Assembly: GCF_014653695.1 (NCBI RefSeq)
Contig: NZ_BNAR01000013.1
Span: 186,001-250,000 of the forward strand
Length of the DNA: 64,000 bases
Direction of reading: 5' to 3'
From: Lentzea cavernae
Lineage (GTDB): Bacteria > Actinomycetota > Actinomycetes > Mycobacteriales > Pseudonocardiaceae
Shown here: one piece after another, positions 51,408-60,590 of the stretch
Layout of the letters: each line of letters starts with the position of its first letter
Position numbering within the stretch: position 1 is the first letter of the stretch
The notes under the pieces: model-generated
The model's input: only the letters and a program-made list of their open reading frames with translations
Told to the model about the DNA's origin: nothing
Databases searched by the model: none
Position numbers and translations under genes: made by a program

Positions 51408-54173
51408 TCACACCGGATCGGCATGCGGCCGCCAGATCGCCTGGTCGGCCAACTGCTCCTGCAACCGGGCGTGCCGGAACTGGTACACCGCGCCGACCTG
51501 CCGCAGCACGCCCCGGCGGTGCGCGTCGTCGAGAAAAGCCATGAAACGCAACGGGATGTGGCCGCGAGCGGCGAGCCACAACCGAGTGCAGGCGAACGCG
51601 CCCCAGGCTCGGGACAGGCAGACGCTGAGCCCGACGGCCAGCCCGCACAGACCACCGGCCGCTACCGCGTGGGCCACACCGGGCACGTCCACGATCACCT
51701 GACCGCCGATCAGCGCGCCGGCGACGCCGTACGTGACGATGCCCGGCTTCGGCGCGAAGTACCGGCCCAACAGGCCGGCGGCGATGCCACCGGCCAGGCT
51801 CAGCACCACGTCGAAGCGACCGTCCAGGACCTGCACGGTCGGTTCGTCCTGGGTGAGGCGGAGCGCGAGGCCGTAGAACAGGCCGAGCGACACCGTGAAC
51901 GCCAGCGTGAACGCAAGGGCGGCGGCGCGGTCCTGGCGCAACACCGCGCCAGGGCTGGACACCCGGTTGGCGTCCAATGGGGCGCCGAGCCAGACGTGCA
52001 CGCCGACAGCCAGGCCGAACACCGCCGCGACGAGCCCGATCACCCCTGCCGGCAGCGACCAGCCGAAGCCGAGGCAGGCTCCGGCTGCCGCGCCGACGGC
52101 GAACCGGCGTGTGAACCGGCCGGCGTTCCCGGTGAAAGTCGCCTCGACCCGCTGCGGGCCGGGTCGGCGGCCGATGCTGTGCGTGACGACGCCGGCGGCA
52201 CCGAAGGACGCCCCGTAGATCGCCGCGGTGACCGGGTCCGCGGCCAGCAGACCGGTGAGCGCGAACAGCAACGCGGGGGGAAGGCCGAGGTAGAGGCCGA
52301 CGACGAAGCGCGGCACCGCCCGGTCAAGGCGCCACCAGGCGAGGTCGCGGGTGTGTTCGCGTTCGAGCCGCCGGGCGAGGAAGGACAGCCAGCGTTCGAC
52401 GTGCTCCGGGGCGTAGTCGCACGTCCGGCCGAGCCGGGCCGGCGGAGACGGACGGCGTGCGTACACGGACGGCAGGTAAGCGTCCAGCAGGTGCCTTTCA
52501 ACCGCGGCACGGTCTGGGAACCGCTCTGCGTCGCAGAGTTCGCCGGGGTTGGTCGCCGGGTTGGCGTAGGCGCTGCGGGCGAGGTCGACCATCAGCGGTG
52601 TGCGCAGCGCTTGGGCGAGCACTCCGGCCGGCTCCTGTCGCAGCCGCTCGACCAGCGGATGCCAGCGGGTCTCGCCGAGACGGCGGCGCGCGGTCAGGAA
52701 CTCGACGGCGTCCTCGATCTCCACCGGCTCGATCTCCACGACCGCGGCCCTCGTCAGGAACGAGCCCGCCGCGCGCACCGCCAGCTCGTACTCGGCCCCG
52801 CGGCAGGTCACCACGAGCGGCCGACCGGCGCCAACGGCCTGGTCGAGGGCGTCGATCGCGGCCGTGTGCAGGCCAGGCGGCGTCTCGTCCAGCCCGTCCA
52901 ACACGGGGATGACCCGGCCTTCGAGCACCAGGCGCAGCCCGGCGTCCCGGCCGTAGACGGCGGTGTTGGCCAGCCCCGGGTACTCCTCGACCAGCCGCCG
53001 GGCCAGCCAGGCGTCGAGGTGCTCGTGACGCGGATTCCACGACGCCAGAGTCAGCAACACCGGCACCGGCTCGCCCGGTGGTTGATCGGCGAGCAAGCCG
53101 AGGGTGAGAAGGATGGCCAGTACCGACTTGCCGGCGCCGGGCTCGCCGAGCACCACCAGCTGCCGCGACGGGATCCGCCGGAACTTGGCCACCACGTCGG
53201 TCAAGTCGCCGCTGAGCACCAGCCGCTCCGCGCTGTCGCCGGGGCGTTCGCCCAGCACCGCCGAGGCCGCGGCGGCCACCTCGCGTTCTGTGCTCGACCA
53301 GCGCAGCGGCACCGGCTTCGGCCGCTGCAACGACCGCATCTCGGCCTCGGCCGTCCACTGCCGCGCGATCGCCGCCGCGAGCTCCTCGGCCGCACGGTCC
53401 AGGTCGCCGGCAGGAGCCGGCTTCGCGCGCTGCGGCGGGTTCTCACCGCGGAGGATGCGTTCGTGCAGCTCACGGACGTCCGCACTGGGGTCGATGCCCA
53501 GTTCCTCGGCCAGTCCGGCTCGCAGTCGCTGGAACACCTTGAGAGCTTCAGCCTGCCGGCCGGCGCGGTCGAGCGCGCGCATGAGCTGAGCATGCGGCCG
53601 TTCTCGCAGCGGATTCTCCGCCACGACGTCGGCCAGTTCGTCGACGACCTCGCGGTGCTGTCCCAACGCCAACTGCCAGTCAACGCACAGCTCGAACGCG
53701 TCCAGGCGCTGCTCGTCCAGCCGCGCCGCGCGCCCGGCCAGAACACCGGCGGCGAGCCCGTCGAGCGCCGGGCCACGCCACAGTTTCAACGCCATCCGGA
53801 TCTCGCGCACCGCCTCGCGCAAAGCGCCCTCGGCGGCTTGCCGTCGCGCCTCGGCGACGTGCCTCGCGAACCGCAGCAGGTCGAGCTGCTCGTCCGCGAC
53901 GACGAGCCGGTAGCCAGGGCCGTCGGTGACGATCAACCGTTGCCCCGCGTCGCCCAGCCGGTCGCGCAACGCCGACACGCAGTTCTGCACCTGTTTGACC
54001 GCGGTCGCCGGCGGCTCGTCCTCCCACGTCGACTCGATCAGTCGCGCCATCGGCACGACCGCGCCCGGAGTCAGCAGCAGCGCCGCGAGCACCCGTTGGT
54101 GCCGCGTGCCCGGCAATGCCAGCCGACCCCGAGCCGTCCAGATCTCCAGTGTCCCCAGCACACAGAAGTCCAT
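51408..54173 (-). CDS. SARP-NACHT regulator with membrane-spanning C-terminus
   Basis: 921 aa. Residues 1-95: OmpR-like DNA-binding domain of SARP/AfsR type (MDFCVLGTLEIWTARGRL, ALRDRLGDAGQRLI). 96-245: bacterial transcriptional activation domain (BTAD). About 335-600: NACHT-type NTPase with VLGEPGAGKSVL (343-350) and VIPVLDGLDETPP. About 635-870: multiple hydrophobic helices (LYLGLPPALLFALTGLLA, LGFGWSLPAGVIGLVAAVFG, GVAGALIGGQVIV), so this regulator is predicted to be membrane-anchored, unlike soluble AfsR. Divergent from the secreted inhibitor gene at 54305. SARPs activate secondary-metabolite genes; the target here is unknown. Confidence 0.88.
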   Translation of the reverse strand: MDFCVLGTLEIWTARGRLALPGTRHQRVLAALLLTPGAVVPMARLIESTWEDEPPATAVKQVQNCVSALRDRLGDAGQRLIVTDGPGYRLVVADEQLDLLRFARHVAEARRQAAEGALREAVREIRMALKLWRGPALDGLAAGVLAGRAARLDEQRLDAFELCVDWQLALGQHREVVDELADVVAENPLRERPHAQLMRALDRAGRQAEALKVFQRLRAGLAEELGIDPSADVRELHERILRGENPPQRAKPAPAGDLDRAAEELAAAIARQWTAEAEMRSLQRPKPVPLRWSSTEREVAAAASAVLGERPGDSAERLVLSGDLTDVVAKFRRIPSRQLVVLGEPGAGKSVLAILLTLGLLADQPPGEPVPVLLTLASWNPRHEHLDAWLARRLVEEYPGLANTAVYGRDAGLRLVLEGRVIPVLDGLDETPPGLHTAAIDALDQAVGAGRPLVVTCRGAEYELAVRAAGSFLTRAAVVEIEPVEIEDAVEFLTARRRLGETRWHPLVERLRQEPAGVLAQALRTPLMVDLARSAYANPATNPGELCDAERFPDRAAVERHLLDAYLPSVYARRPSPPARLGRTCDYAPEHVERWLSFLARRLEREHTRDLAWWRLDRAVPRFVVGLYLGLPPALLFALTGLLAADPVTAAIYGASFGAAGVVTHSIGRRPGPQRVEATFTGNAGRFTRRFAVGAAAGACLGFGWSLPAGVIGLVAAVFGLAVGVHVWLGAPLDANRVSSPGAVLRQDRAAALAFTLAFTVSLGLFYGLALRLTQDEPTVQVLDGRFDVVLSLAGGIAAGLLGRYFAPKPGIVTYGVAGALIGGQVIVDVPGVAHAVAAGGLCGLAVGLSVCLSRAWGAFACTRLWLAARGHIPLRFMAFLDDAHRRGVLRQVGAVYQFRHARLQEQLADQAIWRPHADPV

Positions 54174-54304
54174 CGGTTCCCCTCCCCCAGGACCCCGATC
54201 GTAGCCAGTTGACCTGCGGGAGGACGGCGCGATGACGAAGCGAGGACGGATCCCGGCAGCGTGGTGCCGGGATCTGACACACCCATCAGCAGAGGGGAAA
54301 ACTC

Positions 54305-54685
54305 ATGAGGAACAACCGACTCGTCGCGGCCGCGGCCGTGGTGGCGGCCGGCCTGATCTCGATCAGCGGAACCGCGACGGCGACGGCCGCACCCGCGGCA
54401 TCCGGGTTCGACCGGTGCGCGGACGGCAACTTCTGCCTGTTCGAGCACATCGACGGACAAGGAAGGGTGATGGGCACCAAGCGGGCGCAGAGCACGTTGC
54501 CGCTGGACTTCGACAACATCACCTCGTCGATCAGGAACCGGACCGGACAGAAGTGGTCCGTCTACACCGAGAGCGGCTTCCGCGGGAGGTGCCTGACCAT
54601 CGCGGCCATCTGGACCGGCAACGTCACCCAGTACGACATGAGCGACAAGATCAGCTCGATCCGTCCTGGCGCCTGCCCGGCCTGA
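54305..54685 (+). CDS. Secreted peptidase-inhibitor family I36-like protein
   Basis: 126 aa. Signal peptide 1-29 (VAAAAVVAAGLISISGTATATAAPA). Mature domain has FDRCADGNFCLFEHIDGQGR and RCLTIAAIWTG..., a beta-gamma-crystallin-like pattern with four Cys that matches the Streptomyces metalloproteinase inhibitor (SMPI, I36) family. Likely released to the medium. GAGGGGAAA upstream of ATG 54305. A very strong terminator follows. Confidence 0.85.
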   Translation: MRNNRLVAAAAVVAAGLISISGTATATAAPAASGFDRCADGNFCLFEHIDGQGRVMGTKRAQSTLPLDFDNITSSIRNRTGQKWSVYTESGFRGRCLTIAAIWTGNVTQYDMSDKISSIRPGACPA

Positions 54686-54691
54686 CGGAGT

Positions 54692-54728
54692 GAGCAGGGG
54701 CCTGCCTCACGCGGGCAGGCCCCTGCTC
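54692..54728 (+). terminator. Strong hairpin terminator after the I36 gene
   Basis: Perfect 15-bp stem GAGCAGGGGCCTGCC / GGCAGGCCCCTGCTC (54692-54706, 54714-54728) with a 7-nt loop, between convergent genes. Confidence 0.8.
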
Positions 54729-54786
54729 GACCGCGCGGATCAGCAGCGCCCGGACCTCCAGGCATGTGCGGGTAGCCGCCGTGCGG

Positions 54787-56253
54787 TCAAGCCGTCGACA
54801 GGCTGAGGAACTCCGCGGTTCCGTCCGCGCGCAACTTCATGATCGGCACCGCCTTGTCCACAGCCGTGCCGTCCTTGTCGAACGACAGCCGCCCGCTGGC
54901 TCCGGGCACCGACATCGTGGTGTGCAGGCGGTTCTTCGTCTGGAGCACGTCCTTCGCACTGACCACGTCCCCGGTCTTGCCGGTCGAGTAGCGGATCGCG
55001 AAGACCCCGGTCAGCACCGAGTCGTAGGCCATGATCGCGGCGGCGTCCTCCAGCGCGTCGTCCGGGAACGCGCTGGGAAAGCAGTACGAGCAGATCTTCT
55101 CCACGAAGATGAACGTGGCGTCCTTCTCGAACGCCTTCGGCTCGCGGCTCCACGCCTCCGGGTGTGCGAGCGTGGTGAACACGACCTCCACCCCGGACTC
55201 CAATGCCCTGCGGACGACACCGTCGCCGAAAACGGCGGTGGACACGTCGTCCCCGGTGAGAACGATGATCGGATGTTCCTGGCAGCGACGTCCGGTCAGC
55301 TGGGTGACGAACGACGCGAGGTGCTTGCCGCGGCCAGCGAAGAACACGACCTCCGGCTTGCTGTTGCAGATGTTCGGCATCATCTGCAGGAACGTGTTGT
55401 CCACACTCGGCAGGCTCGAGTCGTAGAGCTCGGTCTGCCCGACCAGTTCGTGGTCCTGGTCCGGGAAGTGGTCGGTGAAAGACCTGGCGAGCGTGGCCGG
55501 ATAGAGGTCCGACTTGCTGTCGTCCTGCACCAGCAGAGCTTTGTGCGCCTTCGGTTTGATGTAGCTGGCGACTGCCTTCGCCTGTCCGGAGTTGGTCGGC
55601 GCCATCCTCAGCAGGTTCGGGATCGTCCGCAGGTCGTCCGATGTGACGGTCGAACCCAGCATCAGGATCCCCCGCTCGGAGAGGCGGTTCATCGCCTTCC
55701 GCGCGTTGTCGGTGCTGGTCCCCATTCCCGCGACCGCCACGAGGTGATCGGGCGCGGCCGTCCTCGCCAGGAGTTCGTCGACGACGGGTTCCCACGCCGC
55801 GATCTGGCTGCCCGCGTTGGCTATCAGCAAACGGACCCGCGGCAGATCGCCGGCGACGCGGTCGTGGTTGGCGCGGTACTGCGCGAGGTAAGCGCCCTGC
55901 AACTGGTGCTTCACCCAGCTCATCGACACCGAGTCCTTCTCCGTCACGGTCATCTGCGCGAAGAAGCCGATCGTGACGTAGGGCTTTTTGGAACGCAGAA
56001 CGTCCTCGTTCTCCTCACGGATGCGACGCTGGACGTTCGCGAGCGCCGGATCGAACTCGTAGCTGCCGTCCGTGACGCCGACGCATTCACCATCACGATG
56101 CACAACGCCTTCGGCACAAGTGCGCGCGGCGTTCAACACCATCGGCACTGCGGCACCGCCACCGGCGAGGAGCGCTGCGACGGCGATGAAGATCCAGGGA
56201 GTTCTCCTGCGCCACCAGGGTCTGGGAACGTTCGGGGTGACCAACCTGCTCAC
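54787..56253 (-). CDS. Membrane-anchored ABC-type substrate-binding-like protein
   Basis: 488 aa. One N-terminal membrane helix (RTPWIFIAVAALLAGGGAAVPMVL) preceded by basic residues, then a type I periplasmic-binding fold of the branched-chain-amino-acid/Leu-binding kind: VTIGFFAQMTVTEKDSVSM, LVAVAGMGTSTDNARKAMNRLSERGILMLGS, VEVVFTTLAHPEAWSREP, IMAYDSVLTGVFAIRYS. No lipobox and no permease or ATPase genes nearby, so it is probably a receptor rather than a transporter part. GTG 56253 overlaps the stop of the upstream P-loop ATPase (GTGA), a strong sign that the two work together. Confidence 0.8.
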   Translation of the reverse strand: MSRLVTPNVPRPWWRRRTPWIFIAVAALLAGGGAAVPMVLNAARTCAEGVVHRDGECVGVTDGSYEFDPALANVQRRIREENEDVLRSKKPYVTIGFFAQMTVTEKDSVSMSWVKHQLQGAYLAQYRANHDRVAGDLPRVRLLIANAGSQIAAWEPVVDELLARTAAPDHLVAVAGMGTSTDNARKAMNRLSERGILMLGSTVTSDDLRTIPNLLRMAPTNSGQAKAVASYIKPKAHKALLVQDDSKSDLYPATLARSFTDHFPDQDHELVGQTELYDSSLPSVDNTFLQMMPNICNSKPEVVFFAGRGKHLASFVTQLTGRRCQEHPIIVLTGDDVSTAVFGDGVVRRALESGVEVVFTTLAHPEAWSREPKAFEKDATFIFVEKICSYCFPSAFPDDALEDAAAIMAYDSVLTGVFAIRYSTGKTGDVVSAKDVLQTKNRLHTTMSVPGASGRLSFDKDGTAVDKAVPIMKLRADGTAEFLSLSTA

Positions 56254-58112
56254 AGCAAGCCCTTTCGATATGCTTCCGCGCGATCCTGGAGCGCCAGCGT
56301 CCCCGCGCCGTGCACCTGGATCGCGATGTGGTCGAGCGCCGTCGCGATCGTCTGCCGCAGCGTCCTGAACGGATCCGCGAGCGGATCTCCGTACAACCAC
56401 TGCGCCGCAACAAGACGGGACAACGCCCGGGAGTTCTTGGCGTGCCTGGCCGTGCCGATGAGCTGCTCCACTTGATCGCGCGGGTCGGCGTCCGGGGCCA
56501 GCCGGTTCGGAGCGGCCGTGATGGCGTCAAGGTCCTGGAGCCATTCCCTGCCGGCGTCCTCGTCGAAGTGGACCTCGTCGGCGTCGAGCGGCCCGCTCAG
56601 GTGAGCGACGACAGCCTCGATGTTCCCGAGGGCGAGGTCGTGGTAGAGAGCGTCCACCGGGCTGTCGTGCTTCTCCTTGCGCACCTGGCACTGCGTGTGG
56701 ACCCTGATCCAACTGGCCCGGTGGTCGTCGGGACGCACGGCCAACTGGTGCAGCAGAACGCGGCGCAGCCAGGGGTTCAGCACCAGCCGCCCGTCCTCCC
56801 TGTGCACCCAGAAGTTGTTGACCAGCGGCGCTTTCAGCGCGTGCAGGCCGTAGGCCATCTCGGAGCCGAGCACCTTCGTGTCCGCGAGGAGCTCGATGCC
56901 GGGCCCCGCGCTGGCGGTGACCAGGTCGTCCCGCTCGGTCCTGCTCCCGAACTCCTGCAACAGGTACTCCGTGCTCTCCTCCGCGAGCCCGTCCAGCACT
57001 GAGCGCAGGTCGGCCGTAGTGGGAGAGCCCGGCAACGCGGTGGCCACACGACCCACCGCCCACGGCAGTCCTCCGGTCAGCCGGTGGACGAACGACGCGT
57101 GCGGAACCGTCAGCTCGGCGGTGTCCTGCTCAGTGAGCTCACCGAGCAGGACCAGGTACCAGGGCGAGTTCAAGCGTTCGGGATCCGTTCTGTCACCCGC
57201 CACTTGGGCGGGGCGGCGCGGAGGCTCGAGCGCGGTGCCCCGCTCGTCGGCGATTCCAGGCCGCTGCCACGCGTCCCGCCACGACGCGTTCCACTCCCTG
57301 CTCGTCGCGACGAACGCGATGGGGTCCTCTCCCCTGACCCGCTGGAGCACGCCCAAGAACGCCTGGCCTGATCGCGCATGGCTGTTGTCCAGCAACGCCA
57401 AGCAGTTCGCAGACCTGCGGGCACGGTTGACCCAGCCGGCGAACGCGTACCGGAGATCGGCGAAGAACGCCTTGCCGAACGTCATGTCGACAGCGTCGTC
57501 GTCGACGCCGTCACCGATCGCCGTCATGAGATCGGTGAGCACCGACTGCGCGTCACCCGCTCCGATGGTGCGGAACCGGTTCGACAGCCGTCGGCCTTCC
57601 GCCGCCGCGATCAGCTTCACCAGCACGTCCACGGCGCCACCCAGTTCGGGCACGGTGCCCGCCTCGGTCACCTTGCGCGCCAGATCGCCCATCCTCGTCG
57701 CGAAACCGACTGTGGGACTGACCTGGTCGATCACCGCACGCAGCTCGTCACCGACGCGTGCTCCCGCACCGGCCTCCGTTTTCCTGGCGACGACCGCCGC
57801 ACACAACGAGACAAGCGGAAACGGCAGTCTTCCGAACTGCGAGCAGGTCCTGCTCAGTCCGACAGCAAGCTTCGAGAACACCTCGTGGGGACGCGCGTCC
57901 GGATATTTCTCGAAGTCGAGGAGGCCCCTGGGCACATGCCCGGCGAAGCTCTCCTCCAGCGCGTTCACCAATGCCGTCTTGCCGGCACCCCTTGGTCCGA
58001 GCGCCACCACTACGGGCAACGGCCGGTTTTGCCGGTCCGGGCGTTTGACCAGCTCATCGACGAGCTGGCCGATGCCTCTCACTCCGGCGAAATGGTTTTC
58101 TTCCTCGGCCAT
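56250..58112 (-). CDS. P-loop NTPase (STAND-like), partner of the substrate-binding protein
   Basis: 620 aa. VVVALGPRGAGKTALVNALEES is Walker A (residues 39-46 core); CLALLDNSHARSGQAFLGVL fits Walker B/sensor with LLDN, VAFVATSRE sensor 1 and LTGGLPWAVGRVA resembles the winged-helix GLP motif of STAND ATPases. C-terminal 200 residues are helical. No membrane segment. In the same transcript as the receptor-like protein downstream, suggesting a signal-sensing pair; what it acts on is unknown. Confidence 0.75.
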   Translation of the reverse strand: MAEEENHFAGVRGIGQLVDELVKRPDRQNRPLPVVVALGPRGAGKTALVNALEESFAGHVPRGLLDFEKYPDARPHEVFSKLAVGLSRTCSQFGRLPFPLVSLCAAVVARKTEAGAGARVGDELRAVIDQVSPTVGFATRMGDLARKVTEAGTVPELGGAVDVLVKLIAAAEGRRLSNRFRTIGAGDAQSVLTDLMTAIGDGVDDDAVDMTFGKAFFADLRYAFAGWVNRARRSANCLALLDNSHARSGQAFLGVLQRVRGEDPIAFVATSREWNASWRDAWQRPGIADERGTALEPPRRPAQVAGDRTDPERLNSPWYLVLLGELTEQDTAELTVPHASFVHRLTGGLPWAVGRVATALPGSPTTADLRSVLDGLAEESTEYLLQEFGSRTERDDLVTASAGPGIELLADTKVLGSEMAYGLHALKAPLVNNFWVHREDGRLVLNPWLRRVLLHQLAVRPDDHRASWIRVHTQCQVRKEKHDSPVDALYHDLALGNIEAVVAHLSGPLDADEVHFDEDAGREWLQDLDAITAAPNRLAPDADPRDQVEQLIGTARHAKNSRALSRLVAAQWLYGDPLADPFRTLRQTIATALDHIAIQVHGAGTLALQDRAEAYRKGLL

Positions 58113-58346
58113 GACCCTCTCAACGCATCACTCCAGGTTCGATGAGCGAGAGAGTATGGTCATCTTCTTCTTCAGCTGTAAAGCCCCAAACGAATCCAAA
58201 CCCCTTGCGCGGCAACCATTTCCGTTGTGGCTCGGATGGAATATACGCGCACTACTGGATGCCTCGCTGGAATAGTGGCCAATACAAGGACAGGCTTCGT
58301 CGTCTACCAAGTTTGCGAAGTTGACGCGAAGCAACTGATTTGAAGT
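58113..58346. other. Intergenic region upstream of the STAND-like gene
   Basis: 234 bp between the end of the cyclohydrolase-like gene and the start of the ATPase gene, both on the minus strand, lower in GC than the genes. It presumably holds the ATPase promoter. No gene or clear repeat seen. Confidence 0.4.
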
Positions 58347-58943
58347 TCAGTCCGCCTGCGCGGTCACGATCATGTGGCCGAACTGCCGTTTCGCTTCCAG
58401 GTACGCTTGCGCGGATTCGCTCACCGGCACCGTCCACGTCTCCCGCTTGACGTCGATGTCGTTGTCCTGCAGCGCTTTGACCTTGGCCGGATTGTTGGTG
58501 AGCAGCCTGACGCTTTCGAGGTTCAGCCGGTGCAGCAATTCCGCTGCTGCCTCGTAGGACCGCGAGTCATCAGGCAGACCAAGAGCGCGATAGCTCGTGA
58601 ACGTGTCCGTGTGATGCTCCTGGCTGTACGCGTAGCCACGCGCCTTGTTGCGCAACCCTTCGCCGCGGCCCTCCTGGTCGAGGTAGATCACCACGCCGGC
58701 GCCCTCGGCGTCGATCATCTGGAGCGCGGTGCGCAGCTGCGCTCGGCAGTCGCAGTCGTCCGACTCGAACACTTCGCCGTACACGCACCGCGAGTGGATG
58801 CGAACCAGGCAGTCGTTCTGCGGATTGCCGTACACGGCGGCGGTCGCGGGGTTGTGGCCAGTCTGGTCCTCGGCTGCGAGCACGGTGACCCTGAACTGGT
58901 TCCCCTTCCGCCACAAGGTGTGTTGAAACAGTTGCTCAGTCAT
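58347..58943 (-). CDS. GTP cyclohydrolase II-like protein (RibA fold)
   Basis: 198 aa. RCVYGEVFESDDCDCRAQL keeps the three zinc Cys (53, 64, 66; E. coli RibA 54, 65, 67), GVVIYLDQEGRGEGLRNKARGY corresponds to the QEGRGIGLxxK catalytic region and DTFTSYRALGLPDDSRSY to the substrate loop. GTP cyclohydrolase II opens GTP to a formamide-free diaminopyrimidine. No other riboflavin gene is present, and several motif residues are altered (GRGEG for GRGIG), so this is more likely a specialised paralogue than housekeeping ribA. ATG overlaps the upstream PfkB-like stop by 4 nt. Confidence 0.8.
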   Translation of the reverse strand: MTEQLFQHTLWRKGNQFRVTVLAAEDQTGHNPATAAVYGNPQNDCLVRIHSRCVYGEVFESDDCDCRAQLRTALQMIDAEGAGVVIYLDQEGRGEGLRNKARGYAYSQEHHTDTFTSYRALGLPDDSRSYEAAAELLHRLNLESVRLLTNNPAKVKALQDNDIDVKRETWTVPVSESAQAYLEAKRQFGHMIVTAQAD

Positions 58944-60403
58944 GAAGTTCTTGCTCCAGGGATGCCGACCACACGGTCCACCTGCTCCTGCGCCGGCATC
59001 GAGTCGGCGACTCCGCCGTAGGACTGCGACGCCGCCATCGCGGCGGTGGCCCATTTGAGGTCTCGTTCGTCGATCTTGCGGTTCTTCTCCAGCAGCTTGA
59101 GGATCAGCGCTGCGCTGAAGGCCTCCCGCGCGCCGGGGGTGTCTCTCATCGCGGCCGGGAACTGGGCGATGTTCGCCTGGATGTACTCCGACCGGATGAG
59201 ACAGCCGAACTCCTCGGTGATGCAGACTCCGTGCACGCCGAGGGTGAGCAGACTTTGCGCGAGTTCTTCCACGGTGATGTCCCGTTTGGCACTGGGAAGC
59301 AGATCGCGCAACTCCGCCTGGGTGCCGATGAGGTAGTCGATCTTCGAGAAGTGCTCGTAGAGCACCTGGGGGTTGGGCAACGCCGGTGAAGGGCGCACCA
59401 CGACAAGAGGTTTGCGGGCCTGGTTGCCGATCGAGTCCAATGCGGACGACACGACCTCCGCCTGCGCCTCGAACGTCAGCACGACCGCGTCCGTCGACTC
59501 CAGCACCGCGCGCACCCCGCTCGCGCTGACGTCCAGCGGGTCGAGCCTGACCTCCGCGGCGTTCATCCACGGGACGTTGGCCGATCCGCCGTTGCGCAGC
59601 AGGAAGACGGCGACGACCGGGTTGCGACCGGCGGTCATCTTGATCAGGTTGATCCGCACACCCTCGGCAACGAGGTAGTCCAGCAGCTGACGACCGCGGT
59701 CGTCATCGCCGACGGCCGCGACGAGGTGCACGTCCATACCCAGACGAGCACTGGCGATGGCGTGGTTGAGCCCCTTCCCGCCAGGGCTCTCCTCGAACAC
59801 GTCGGTCGGTGCCGCGCTGCTCGCGGTGGGCAGGTGGTCAACCAGGAAGATGAAGTCCATGACAGCGGACCCGATCACCGTCACGGTGGGCCGCGAGTGG
59901 TCAGCCTCCGCCGCTGTGGCGTCCAGCACCGAACTGCCGACGCAGAGCTCGGCGAGTTTGTTCAGCGACTCCGCCTCCAAGGCAAGGCGCAACGTGCGCA
60001 CGGTCGGCGGTTTCGGAGGGCGGCTCTCCCCGAGGAGGTCGTGCAGTTCAGCCCAGCGGTCTACGAGGAGGCGCCGCCGCTCACCGACGTCGGCCGCGTA
60101 AAGGTCTGCGAGCCCAGGGGTGCCGGCGAACCTCTCCTCGATGATCCCGAGCGAGAGCACCACGTCCACGACCACCAGATCGGTCGTTCCCAGCTGGCCC
60201 GCCATGACGCGGATGGCCTCGACGGCCGCCTCCGGCGCCGAGGCACCGGTGGTCCGCACGACCTGGCGGACGATCGGCAGTTCGAGCACCGGCTCCACGT
60301 CGACCTCGGTCGATCGCAACCTGTCCGCGCTCAACCCGGACCTCGTGCGCAGCCGCACCAGCACGCTGCGTACGCCGTCGACACCTGACATAGGACCGAC
60401 CAT
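58940..60403 (-). CDS. PfkB-like protein with N-terminal helical domain and altered catalytic site
   Basis: 487 aa. Residues 1-170: mainly helical region (RLRTRSGLSADRLRSTEVDV, AAVEAIRVMAGQLGTTDLVVVDVVLSLG) perhaps DNA- or protein-binding. Residues 175-480: ribokinase-like fold with VTVIGSAVMDFIFLVDHLP, the sugar-binding ESPGGKGLNHAIASARLG and VVAVFLLRNGGSANV. The C-terminal signature DTxGAGDxF reads DTPGAREAF, so the catalytic Asp is Glu427 and the oxyanion Gly is Arg: kinase activity is doubtful. It is translationally coupled to the GTP-cyclohydrolase-II-like gene, and the divergent promoter region carries repeated boxes. A sugar- or nucleotide-sensing regulator is one possibility. Confidence 0.8.
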   Translation of the reverse strand: MVGPMSGVDGVRSVLVRLRTRSGLSADRLRSTEVDVEPVLELPIVRQVVRTTGASAPEAAVEAIRVMAGQLGTTDLVVVDVVLSLGIIEERFAGTPGLADLYAADVGERRRLLVDRWAELHDLLGESRPPKPPTVRTLRLALEAESLNKLAELCVGSSVLDATAAEADHSRPTVTVIGSAVMDFIFLVDHLPTASSAAPTDVFEESPGGKGLNHAIASARLGMDVHLVAAVGDDDRGRQLLDYLVAEGVRINLIKMTAGRNPVVAVFLLRNGGSANVPWMNAAEVRLDPLDVSASGVRAVLESTDAVVLTFEAQAEVVSSALDSIGNQARKPLVVVRPSPALPNPQVLYEHFSKIDYLIGTQAELRDLLPSAKRDITVEELAQSLLTLGVHGVCITEEFGCLIRSEYIQANIAQFPAAMRDTPGAREAFSAALILKLLEKNRKIDERDLKWATAAMAASQSYGGVADSMPAQEQVDRVVGIPGARTS

Positions 60404-60428
60404 CGCGACAGGTTACTCCATTCGTGGC

Positions 60429-60590
60429 GCAGTTGTCGCCAACCTTCGGCAGTTGCCGGTCAGAGTCTGACACCTGCGCGATCAGCGTGCTGATGAGAGG
60501 TATCGGCCGACTGTTGCTGCACTTGAGAGGCAACTGCCCGACAAGTGTCGTCCAGTTTTTGGCAATTGACGCGACGGATTGGCAACTGTC
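60429..60590. promoter_or_regulatory. Five GGCARYTGYC boxes in the divergent promoter region
   Basis: Copies at 60429-60438 (GCAGTTGTCG, partial), 60448-60457 (GGCAGTTGCC), 60529-60538 (GGCAACTGCC, exact reverse complement of the previous), 60561-60570 (GGCAATTGAC) and 60581-60590 (GGCAACTGTC). All lie between the PfkB-like gene and the OmpA-like gene. A minus-strand TTGACA overlaps the last box (60592-60587) with TCAATT 17 nt on, a plausible promoter for the PfkB-like gene that the boxes would cover. Confidence 0.65.
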
